Assembly (NCBI RefSeq): GCF_020731355.1
Contig: NZ_JAJFZK010000009.1
Location: forward strand, 158,032 to 222,031
Direction: 5' to 3'
DNA: 64,000 bases
Source of the DNA: Bacillus sp. REN16
Lineage (GTDB): Bacteria; Bacillota; Bacilli; Bacillales; Bacillaceae_L
The position numbers and the translations under genes are program-made. Shown in pieces: positions 54,087-61,636 of this stretch (positions are counted from its first letter, which is position 1; each line of letters begins with the position of its first letter). The notes beneath the pieces were generated by a model that saw nothing but the letters and a program-made list of their open reading frames with translations, was not told the DNA's origin and searched no databases.

Positions 54087-54108
54087 GAGCCAAACCTGAG
54101 TTTGGCTC
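54087..54108. terminator. Hairpin between the small ORF and mtlD
   Basis: A perfect 9-bp stem (GAGCCAAAC with GTTTGGCTC, 4-nt loop) with no long U-run on either side. It may close both converging transcripts weakly. Confidence 0.6.
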
Positions 54109-54143
54109 AAAACATATATTTGTTTCAGTCTATTTTATATTAC

Positions 54144-55298
54144 CTATTTTTGATACTTCGCCTTAAATTCCTCATATTTTCCGATTATCACTTGTGTGAT
54201 TTCGTTTGATTCATCCAGTTGGCAAATTTCCTTTAATACATGTAGTACACCTTGGTCTTGAATCATCTTTTGTAATTCAACTGATTCTGGATCCTCTTTC
54301 ACGTCAAATAAGAGGCACGCTGCCACTGCACTTGCTAAGTTTTGGAAAGATAATCCCAGCTTTTGTGCTTCCACCATCGGTTTTACTAATCGATCATTAG
54401 GTCCAAGTTTACGGATTGGCGAACGGCCTACGCGAGTTACATCATCGTGTAAGTGTTTATTTTGGAAACGACCCAATATTTTTTCAATGTATTTTTGATG
54501 CTCTGTTTCATTTAATTGATAGCGTGTTGTTAAGTATGCTCCAGTTTCTTCTATTGTTGATTTAACTTTTTCATAGATAGCAGCATCATTCAATGTTTGA
54601 TCAATGGTTTCTTTACCGTCCAAATAGCCAAAATAAGCTGTTACAGCATGTCCGGTATTAACCGTAAATAATTTTCTCTCAATAAAAGGCGCTAAATCTG
54701 CAACTTTCGTCATTCCTTCTACTGCTGGAATATCCATTGTGGTTTCAACAATCCATTCATAATAGGGCTCAACCAGTACATCAAGCGTATTCTTGTTATC
54801 TTGAATAGGTACAATTCGATCAACCGCCGAGTTAAAGTAAAATACATTACCCTCCATTTTTTTAATCTCATCTTGATCTAATCCTTTTTGGATATAGCCT
54901 TTCAATAGATCAGTTGCTGAAATTTGATTTTCACAAGCAATTACATATACTTTTTCATCCGATACACTTACTCTGGATTGCAGGCCTTTTGCAATTAATG
55001 GGGCAATGTGAGGTAAGATGTTTGGTCCAATTGCAGTTGTTATGTAAGTGGCATCTTCTATTGCCTTGATGACGTCATCCTCTTGTTTCATATTGTTCAA
55101 TCCGGAAACATTATGAATTTCTGTCACTTCTGGTTCATCAGCTGCTGTTATAACTTTATACGCTTTTTCTGTATTTAATTTATCGATAATCACATCTGCA
55201 ATGTCCACAAATGTTACATGATAACCCGCTTGTGAGAACAATGCTCCAATAAAACCTCTTCCTATATTTCCAGCACCAAAATGTACGACCTTTTTCAT
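54144..55298 (-). CDS. mtlD: Mannitol-1-phosphate 5-dehydrogenase
   Basis: The 384-residue enzyme has the N-terminal NAD motif HFGAGNIGRGFIGALFSQAGY and the conserved ERKLFTVNTGHAVTAYFGYL segment (about residues 210-229). It oxidises mannitol 1-phosphate to fructose 6-phosphate. It lies 6 bp after mtlR and completes the mtlA-mtlR-mtlD set. Confidence 0.97.
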   Translation of the reverse strand: MKKVVHFGAGNIGRGFIGALFSQAGYHVTFVDIADVIIDKLNTEKAYKVITAADEPEVTEIHNVSGLNNMKQEDDVIKAIEDATYITTAIGPNILPHIAPLIAKGLQSRVSVSDEKVYVIACENQISATDLLKGYIQKGLDQDEIKKMEGNVFYFNSAVDRIVPIQDNKNTLDVLVEPYYEWIVETTMDIPAVEGMTKVADLAPFIERKLFTVNTGHAVTAYFGYLDGKETIDQTLNDAAIYEKVKSTIEETGAYLTTRYQLNETEHQKYIEKILGRFQNKHLHDDVTRVGRSPIRKLGPNDRLVKPMVEAQKLGLSFQNLASAVAACLLFDVKEDPESVELQKMIQDQGVLHVLKEICQLDESNEITQVIIGKYEEFKAKYQK

Positions 55299-55304
55299 AA
55301 AAAA

Positions 55305-57404
55305 TCATTCCTTTTCAAATTTTTCGTATAAAAAACGTAAAAATGCTTCTTCTAACTTTGTTCGGATCATCTGTTCATTTGCAGAAGTAAAGATCATCAT
55401 GGTCTCTTTATTTTCAACCATAATCGTACTTACCATGCTTATAATTTCCAATTCAAGATTATTTAACGATTGCGGTGCAAGCAGCAAAAGAATCGTATGG
55501 ACATCCATTTCCTTACCATCCATACCCAATAATCTGTATGGAAACTCTACATGTGCTATTTGAAAAGTGACTTCCTCCACCTGATCGTGCCGGCAGTGAA
55601 AGAAGGCCATATCCGTTTGGGGAATCCCCAATCCCCCTTTTGCTTCACGTTGCTTGAGTTGCAGAAAGACATCATCTGCATTCGTTACGCTTCCTTTTTG
55701 CGTTTCTATTCCTAGCATCTTCTTAATGAGGAGGTCGCAGGTAGGTTCATTTTCCCAATGACTGACGGAAAAATTGCGTAAGATGGTACGGATACTGTTT
55801 TGGCATATATCTACTTCCTCCATAAAAGTGTAAAGGTTCGTACTATTTTTATTAACCTTCTTTTCGTCACTGCTGTTTTTCACAGGCGGATGGCCGGAAT
55901 CCCTTGTAATTTGTTGAATATGTGTGCCTAAATAGGCTTGAATTGACTCAATGTCTTTTTCATAGAGTAATGGATTTACAAAAACGTAATCGAAATCATC
56001 CTGTATAGGCAACAAGACAGTCGAAATAATAATTTGATATTGACGCCAATCAATGGTTTTGATTTCTTTTAGAGAAACAATATCAGTTGAAGTAATCTCA
56101 GGAATTTCATTTTTAATTCGACTTGCTAACATTTTTGAAGTACCGATTCCCGTAGGACACACGATTAAAGCATGTATTTGAACTTCCTCTTTTTTCAATT
56201 CCAATGCAGATCCAAAGTGAAGTACAATATAAGCAATTTCGTCTTCTGAAAATGACAGGTGAGTAAAAACCTTGTTAATACTGGTATGTACCGCTAAAAA
56301 CAAAAGAGGATACATTTGTTTAATCTCTTCTGTTAAAGGATTAAAATAAGATAACCCTTTACTCATTCGATAAATGGTAGGTTCCATGTGGGCCATAAGC
56401 CCTTGAAACAAAGAAAAATCTGCTGATAAATCAACATTCATTTGCCCGGAAACATCGCGAATCATTTTCTTAACGGAGCGGCTAATGAGAATCTGATCAT
56501 AGTAAGAATCCTCTGGTTCTATTAGTTTAGAGCCTCTTAAAACAGATACAAGATATGTGATTTCCTTATCATTCAACCTAATTGAAAAAGTTTCAAATAA
56601 ATCATCCCGTATCTTAATGAGGAGTGAATATTCTTCGGAATTTTTTAGAAGGCCTATATCAAGTTTCACTTCAGATAGAGAATATCCCTTTTCAATCCTC
56701 TGCAAGGATATGCAAATATGAATGATGAAAGCAATATAATCTCTATCAGCTAATTTAAGCTGTATTTGATTTATATATGGATAAACAATCTTGTCGATCA
56801 TTTTTAAATAATCTTTTTTTATGAAAAATAAGATGATGTTATTTTGTAACTTGTCGTTTGAAAGAAGAAATAGACTTTCGATTAATTCATCATTAAAGTA
56901 AATAAGTAAATAACTAACTAAAGCCTCTCTTTTCGCTTCTTCTGATCCAATGATTTCGACTCCCACGCCTTTTTTTCGATTAATAGATATTTCATAGTCT
57001 TTCAACCACTCTGTCAGATCATCTAAATCTGTTCCTAATGTCGTAATCGAGATGCCAAGTTCTTTAGCTAATGGTGCTAACTTGATCGGTCCATCTGCAT
57101 CTACTAATTTTATATAGGCTAGAAGTCTCCTTTCCTCTAATGAAAGATCAATTGGATTAATTTTCGTTAATTCTTGAATCAGTCGATAAAAGTTTTGATT
57201 GGATCCTATAATCGATAGCCCATTATTATTTTCTATTGTTAAATCGAATTCATATAGGAGCTTTTCAATGCTTTTTAAATCCCTTTGGATGGTTCTTGTA
57301 CTGACATGCAACAAATCTGCAATAGAAGAGATTGTATGCTTTCCACTACTTTTTACCATCAATTCAACTATTGCCTTCTCTCGTGTTGTCATGATCATGC
57401 CCAT
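55305..57404 (-). CDS. mtlR: Mannitol operon activator MtlR
   Basis: The protein of about 699 residues has an N-terminal HTH (SIADLLHVSTRTIQRDLKSIE), two PRD domains (about 185-400), an EIIB-Gat-like domain with CPTGIGTSKM (about 420) and a C-terminal EIIA-Mtl-like domain with FFHCRHDQVEE. In Bacillus these domains are phosphorylated by PTS proteins so that transcription follows mannitol supply. The start among ATGs at 57404, 57398 and 57392 is uncertain because no strong binding site is seen. Confidence 0.93.
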   Translation of the reverse strand: MGMIMTTREKAIVELMVKSSGKHTISSIADLLHVSTRTIQRDLKSIEKLLYEFDLTIENNNGLSIIGSNQNFYRLIQELTKINPIDLSLEERRLLAYIKLVDADGPIKLAPLAKELGISITTLGTDLDDLTEWLKDYEISINRKKGVGVEIIGSEEAKREALVSYLLIYFNDELIESLFLLSNDKLQNNIILFFIKKDYLKMIDKIVYPYINQIQLKLADRDYIAFIIHICISLQRIEKGYSLSEVKLDIGLLKNSEEYSLLIKIRDDLFETFSIRLNDKEITYLVSVLRGSKLIEPEDSYYDQILISRSVKKMIRDVSGQMNVDLSADFSLFQGLMAHMEPTIYRMSKGLSYFNPLTEEIKQMYPLLFLAVHTSINKVFTHLSFSEDEIAYIVLHFGSALELKKEEVQIHALIVCPTGIGTSKMLASRIKNEIPEITSTDIVSLKEIKTIDWRQYQIIISTVLLPIQDDFDYVFVNPLLYEKDIESIQAYLGTHIQQITRDSGHPPVKNSSDEKKVNKNSTNLYTFMEEVDICQNSIRTILRNFSVSHWENEPTCDLLIKKMLGIETQKGSVTNADDVFLQLKQREAKGGLGIPQTDMAFFHCRHDQVEEVTFQIAHVEFPYRLLGMDGKEMDVHTILLLLAPQSLNNLELEIISMVSTIMVENKETMMIFTSANEQMIRTKLEEAFLRFLYEKFEKE

Positions 57405-57462
57405 CAACTCATTTCAAACAATTTCATTTACTAAATGATTGATTTTAACATATCAAATAAAA

Positions 57463-57495
57463 AGGAAGAAGAAAGATGCATTCTGCATCTTTCTT
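57463..57495 (-). terminator. Terminator between mtlA and mtlR
   Basis: A perfect 12-bp stem (AAGAAAGATGCA with TGCATCTTTCTT, 3-nt loop) is followed by CTTCCTTTTTATTT on the minus strand. It should limit read-through from mtlA into mtlR-mtlD. Confidence 0.88.
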
Positions 57496-57502
57496 ACTTT
57501 AC

Positions 57503-59413
57503 TTACTTATCAAATGAAGCCCCAATAATATCTAAGATTTCATCAACTGTTTTAGCAGTTGCCATTTTTTCAACATTTTCCATTTCAGAACATGTAATCG
57601 CAATTGCGGATAGTATTTCTAAATGTCCGCCATCCTTACCAGCAATTCCAAAAATCAAACGAGCTTTTTGTCCATCATAATCTACACCGTCTGGAATTTG
57701 AATGATAGTAACACCTGATTTTAAGACGCTTTTCTTCGCCTCATCTGTACCATGTGGTATCGCTACATCATTACCCATATAGGTGGTTGTCATTTGGTCT
57801 CTTTCAATCATGGCATCAATGTAAGACTCTTCTACGTAACCGCCATCTACCAATACCCGTCCAGCAAAACGAATCGCTTCTTCTTTTGATGAGAATTGTT
57901 TGTTCAAGAAGATATTTTCTTTTCTTAAAACACCTTCATTGGTTGGTGTTGAATCAACTACTATCTCATCATTGGGATTCTCTTCAATAACATCCTCCGT
58001 TTTCAATCGATTAATCAATTCATCATATTTTGGACTGGATAAAAAGTTTTCAACTGAAATATGATGAGCATTTGGCACTTTTTGTTTTGCGCGTGGTGTT
58101 AGCTCTTCTTGTGTAATAACCAGTTTTGCATCACTTGGAAGATTGCTTATAGAAGTATTGGTAACCTTCATATTTAATCCAGCTTCTTTTACTTTTTTTC
58201 TTAAAAGTGAAGCACCCATTGCACTTGAACCCATACCAGCATCACATGCAAAAATGATATGGTTGATATCAGTAGTGTCGAATTCTCCATTTGATTCCTT
58301 ATTAGCAGCTAACGCACCTGCTACACTACTTTTCTTGCCTTTCATTTCTTGCATTTTTTGTGAAGCTTCTTCAATATTTCCTTCTTTTGCTTTACTTGTT
58401 TTTAATACAAGAGAAGAACCAATAAATGAAACAATTAACGCCACTGCTACACCGGAGATATTAGCAAAATAGTTCCCGGCAGGTGTTACAGCAAGAATCG
58501 CCAGAATACTTCCAGGTGAAGATGGAGCTACTAAACCACCACCGAGGACAGTTAAGGTAAATACTCCACTTATTCCTCCTAAGACAACGGCAATTATTAA
58601 AAGTGGATTCATCAACACATATGGGAAGTATATCTCATGAATTCCACCAAAGAAATGAATGATACTCGCACCGGGAGCAGTTTGTTTTGCCGTTCCCTTT
58701 CCAAAGAACCAATAGGCCAGCAGGACCCCCATACCTGGTCCAGGGTTTGCTTCAAGCAGGAACAAAATTGAACTTCCAGTTTGTTTTGCCTGTTCAAGTC
58801 CAATTGGTGATAATACTCCATGATTAATTGCATTATTTAAAAATAGTATTTTTGCTGGTTCAATGATAATGCTAGTTAATGGAAGAACACCTACATCTAA
58901 CATCCACTCCACACCAGTCACTAACCATCCAGTAAGCACAGTTACTCCAGGTCCGATTAACAAGTATGAAAGAATAGCAAGTATTCCACCTAAGATTCCG
59001 GATGAAAAGTTATTGACTAACATCTCGAATCCAGTTTTAATTTTTCCTTCTATTAAGGAGTCAAACTTTTTAATGACCCATCCGCCTATCGGACCCATGA
59101 TCATGGCTCCTAGGAACATTGGGATATCTGCGCCAACAATGACACCCATTGTTGCAATCGCACCTACGACCCCTCCGCGAGTGTCATAAATAAGTTTACC
59201 GCCTGTGTAACCGATCAGTAATGGTAATAAATATGTTACCATTGGACCTACTAATGAAGCCAATTCCTCATTCGGAAACCATCCTGCTTCAATAAATAGA
59301 GCTGTAATTAATCCCCATGCTATAAACGCTCCGATATTTGGCATTACCATTGAGCTTAAAAAGTTGCCGAATTTCTGAACGCCAACTTTAATTCCTTTTT
59401 CTTGTTGAGCCAT
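57503..59413 (-). CDS. mtlA: Mannitol-specific PTS enzyme IICBA
   Basis: The 636-residue protein has a membrane IIC part (about residues 1-340, with GGIHEIYFPYVLMNP), a IIB domain with phospho-Cys390 (FACDAGMGSSAMGAS) and a C-terminal IIA domain with phospho-His554 (VAIPHGTDEAKK). It is therefore a full fused IICBA that imports and phosphorylates mannitol, which explains why no separate mtlF is present. I chose the ATG at 59413 behind AAGGAAGTGGG; the longer frame upstream includes the promoter region. Confidence 0.96.
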   Translation of the reverse strand: MAQQEKGIKVGVQKFGNFLSSMVMPNIGAFIAWGLITALFIEAGWFPNEELASLVGPMVTYLLPLLIGYTGGKLIYDTRGGVVGAIATMGVIVGADIPMFLGAMIMGPIGGWVIKKFDSLIEGKIKTGFEMLVNNFSSGILGGILAILSYLLIGPGVTVLTGWLVTGVEWMLDVGVLPLTSIIIEPAKILFLNNAINHGVLSPIGLEQAKQTGSSILFLLEANPGPGMGVLLAYWFFGKGTAKQTAPGASIIHFFGGIHEIYFPYVLMNPLLIIAVVLGGISGVFTLTVLGGGLVAPSSPGSILAILAVTPAGNYFANISGVAVALIVSFIGSSLVLKTSKAKEGNIEEASQKMQEMKGKKSSVAGALAANKESNGEFDTTDINHIIFACDAGMGSSAMGASLLRKKVKEAGLNMKVTNTSISNLPSDAKLVITQEELTPRAKQKVPNAHHISVENFLSSPKYDELINRLKTEDVIEENPNDEIVVDSTPTNEGVLRKENIFLNKQFSSKEEAIRFAGRVLVDGGYVEESYIDAMIERDQMTTTYMGNDVAIPHGTDEAKKSVLKSGVTIIQIPDGVDYDGQKARLIFGIAGKDGGHLEILSAIAITCSEMENVEKMATAKTVDEILDIIGASFDK

Positions 59414-59464
59414 TTTGACCCACTTCCTTTCAAAAACATACATCCTATAAATAAATTTTAAGAT

Positions 59465-59478
59465 ATAAACCGCTTTCA
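59465..59478 (-). promoter_or_regulatory. Possible cre (CcpA) site upstream of mtlA
   Basis: TGAAAGCGGTTTAT on the minus strand fits the cre consensus TGNAANCGNWNNCA except for the last two bases. Its position about 50 bp before the mtlA start is suitable for catabolite repression. Confidence 0.5.
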
Positions 59479-59479
59479 A

Positions 59480-60037
59480 ACAATGAATAGTAGAACTAAT
59501 TTTGTCTTACTTCACTGCGTCAAAACTTTTTCGAAGTGAGAATCCTCCTTTTTTTGATTAAAAAAAACATGAAATCAATATATTAATGTGTTCATTTGCG
59601 TGTAATTTTATTCTGAAGGGTCTTGGGGATATTGTTCAAAACAAAAAGACTGGATCGGTAATGGACCCAGTCTGAAATTGATATTGATTTTTTGTTAACT
59701 CCATCACTATTAAAAAATAACATTTTTAACAAAAGTTGAAGTTTTTCAATCGAAAGATAATAAGAACCATCAAACTGACATATAATAAATAAAACTCGCT
59801 AATTGCGAGCCTATAAGGATCAAGGGGAGAATAGGGTTAACTTTATATTAGTCAAGGAATCTAAATTCGACTCCCATTCAGGTTTGAAGAAAACCAAGTT
59901 CCTATAAGAATAAGATTACGAACGCTTTCCAGTGCCACCTACATCTCTAGTTACATCTTTTCTTTCATCTTTTGTCATTTTTAGCACCTCACTTATTTTG
60001 TTAAACATATCTTGTCCACGTATAGGAGGCGATATAC
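59480..60037. other. Intergenic region upstream of mtlA
   Basis: It holds the mtlA promoter region, a minus-strand terminator (AGACTGG with CCAGTCT at 59647-59673, followed by TTTTTGTTTTG), a second hairpin with U-run (CTCGC/GCGAG, 59795-59809) and a 20-codon ORF at 59916. The two terminators point to a short minus-strand transcript from near 60000. Confidence 0.55.
59916..59978 (-). CDS. Possible 20-residue peptide gene
   Basis: MTKDERKDVTRDVGGTGKRS is preceded by GAGGTG six bases upstream and followed by a hairpin with U-run at 59795. It is highly charged with a GGTGKRS tail and no signal peptide. It is divergent from the XRE gene at 60038. I do not recognise it; it may be a real small protein or chance. 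Confidence 0.4.
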   Translation of the reverse strand: MTKDERKDVTRDVGGTGKRS

Positions 60038-60667
60038 ATGAACACGGGAAAAAAGAATAATGCCAATAATACTAAGGTTGTGTATATGGGCTTTGACGAC
60101 AATTACACAACGGAAACAGAAGGTACACCGAAAAATGATGGATATGTATATGTTAAAGTAGGCTTTAAAAAGGAGAATTTTGAAAAGATACAGTCCTATA
60201 CAACATATGCCAATGTGGAAGCTATAATGGATAAAATAAATGTTGAATATACCCCGGAAGATTTCATCAAGGGGGCAACCATGTATTTTATCGATTCCAT
60301 GCTAGACAACATTGATGCTCATCAACCTAAAGAAATAACCAGAAAATTGTATGAATCTCTTCCTGAGTTTCTTCCCATTTTAAATGAATCAGCCAAACAA
60401 CTGGGAAATACTCCAAAGGTAAATGTTGAACCGCTTATTAATTATCATGATGGCTTGATTAAAAATAATATGAAGAAAATAATGAAAGAACGAAAAATTA
60501 CTCAAAAAGAACTTTCAGAAATGACAGGCATCGATAAAAGTAATTTATCAATTTATATGAATAATAAATCACAACCATCTATAGAATTCTTTCTTAGAAT
60601 TTGGCATGCCCTTGATTATCCGCCCCTTAACCAAATTTTATATAGAGAAAAACCTTGTGATGCTTAA
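60038..60667 (+). CDS. XRE-family helix-turn-helix protein with unknown N-terminal domain
   Basis: The 209-residue protein has a C-terminal XRE helix-turn-helix (about residues 148-200: MKKIMKERKITQKELSEMTG and NLSIYMNNKSQPSIEFFLRI). The N-terminal 140 residues match no domain I know and contain a tyrosine-rich stretch (NDGYVYVKVGFKKENF). TAGGAGG precedes the ATG. A type I toxin gene follows 250 bp downstream. Confidence 0.85.
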   Translation: MNTGKKNNANNTKVVYMGFDDNYTTETEGTPKNDGYVYVKVGFKKENFEKIQSYTTYANVEAIMDKINVEYTPEDFIKGATMYFIDSMLDNIDAHQPKEITRKLYESLPEFLPILNESAKQLGNTPKVNVEPLINYHDGLIKNNMKKIMKERKITQKELSEMTGIDKSNLSIYMNNKSQPSIEFFLRIWHALDYPPLNQILYREKPCDA

Positions 60668-60916
60668 GCATCTCTTTTTTTGCATCATGGTTAAAAATTT
60701 TTAACTTTTATTAATAATTTTTAATAAAATGTCATAAGACACGCACCTAACTCAATATCCTAGATCATAGCTACCAAAGGGAGTGGGTTTAAATGGAAAA
60801 TGGAATAGGTTCTATTTATTTCATGATTTGGAAGACAGGTCTACTTTTCTGCGATGACAAAAAGACAGTCGCGTGAGGGTTTGCGATTAAGCCTCTCATA
60901 GGGGGAGGTGCAACTG

Positions 60917-60994
60917 ATGGACATGAGTACAGCAATGTTTATGATAGCATTAATAACTTTAATCGTCCTATTAATCGATAAAATAAAAGAGTAA
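60917..60994 (+). CDS. Putative holin-like toxin (TxpA/BsrG-like type I toxin)
   Basis: A 25-residue hydrophobic peptide (MDMSTAMFMIALITLIVLL then IDKIKE) has the short polar start, one membrane span and charged tail of the putative holin-like toxin family. GGGGGAGG stands eight bases before the ATG. In TxpA/RatA-type systems an antisense RNA overlaps the toxin 3' end, and a candidate is seen here. The upstream 60780-60916 region looks like an untranslated leader. Confidence 0.75.
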   Translation: MDMSTAMFMIALITLIVLLIDKIKE

Positions 60995-61026
60995 TCCACC
61001 CTGCTGTTTGGCGACACGGGTGAGTA
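60975..61026 (-). ncRNA. Candidate antitoxin antisense RNA
   Basis: On the minus strand a TATACT -10 (61033-61038) could start an RNA near 61026. The RNA would contain a CACCC...GGGTG hairpin followed by a U-rich tract (TCTTTTATTTTAT) near 60975-60990, overlapping the toxin's 3' end in converging direction as in RatA. The -35 is weak and the RNA is a prediction only. Confidence 0.45.
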
Positions 61027-61084
61027 CTCCCTAGTATAAAACCTTATTACTGCTAATCACTTACTTTATGCATCGCATTTATAT

Positions 61085-61118
61085 AGATAACCGTAGTGTT
61101 GGCGTACTACGGTTATCT
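61085..61118 (+). terminator. Strong hairpin downstream of the toxin gene
   Basis: A perfect 13-bp stem (AGATAACCGTAGT with ACTACGGTTATCT, 8-nt loop) lies 90 bp after the toxin stop. No T-run follows, but such a stem could form the stable 3' end of the toxin mRNA. Confidence 0.65.
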
Positions 61119-61126
61119 GGGTCGCC

Positions 61127-61318
61127 ATGATAATGTTCTATAATTGCCGCTAAGATAGGAAGTAAAATTAACTGCCCTGTTGCAGTTGCTGCAATTAATA
61201 TTCCTACAGCAAGACCTCTTCTTTTCTCAAACCATTGATTCGCTACATACTGGACTTACTACTGTTAAAAAAAGACTCGATCCAAGCCCAATAATAAAGT
61301 CCCAAATAATGATCATCT
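61127..61318 (-). pseudogene. Remnant of an MFS transporter
   Basis: On the minus strand one frame reads WQMIIIWDFIIGLGSSLFLT, then VVSPV. After a one-base slip, another frame continues NQWFEKRRGLAVGILIAATA, then TGQLILLPILAAIIEH. This is helices 3-5 of an oxalate/formate-type MFS protein. Both ends are missing and a frameshift breaks the middle. Confidence 0.75.
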
Positions 61319-61321
61319 GCC

Positions 61322-61435
61322 ATGACTGGCCACGGGATTCCGATTTCAGGCGAGATATTATCAAGCAATCTTAAAAAGTTAGTTAATGAGTTTGGCAAAG
61401 TTTCCATTCCTGACTACCCGCAAAACTGTATGTAG
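61322..61435 (+). pseudogene. C-terminal remnant of an MBL-fold hydrolase
   Basis: A 37-codon frame reads GHGIPISGEILSSNLKKLVN, then EFGKVSIPDY, and ends in PQNCM. The GHG...SGE...L...F...IP pattern is the usual end of metallo-beta-lactamase-fold hydrolases. The remaining gene is absent, and it adjoins the MFS remnant on the opposite strand. A terminator follows at 61461. Confidence 0.6.
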
Positions 61436-61460
61436 TGTGAAACATTAATCAATTGTTCAT

Positions 61461-61494
61461 AGCCGATTATTCTTAGGGAATAATCGGCTTTTAA
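61461..61494 (+). terminator. Terminator after the MBL-fold remnant
   Basis: A perfect 11-bp stem (AGCCGATTATT with AATAATCGGCT) followed by TTTTAA. It probably served the hydrolase gene before it was lost. Confidence 0.85.
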
Positions 61495-61636
61495 CCCCCT
61501 TTTATGATTATAGATAATAACCCATCATCATCTTTTTTAGACAGTTGAATATATAAATTGAAGGTTACTGTATAAAATATCCTGAACTACATATTAATAA
61601 ATTGGAAATAATTTAGACGTTAAAAAGGGTGATTAA

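Noticed and set aside
60038-60994. A phage lysogeny module (XRE repressor plus holin)
   Set aside because: The holin-like peptide fits type I toxins better, and there are no integrase, att sites or structural genes.
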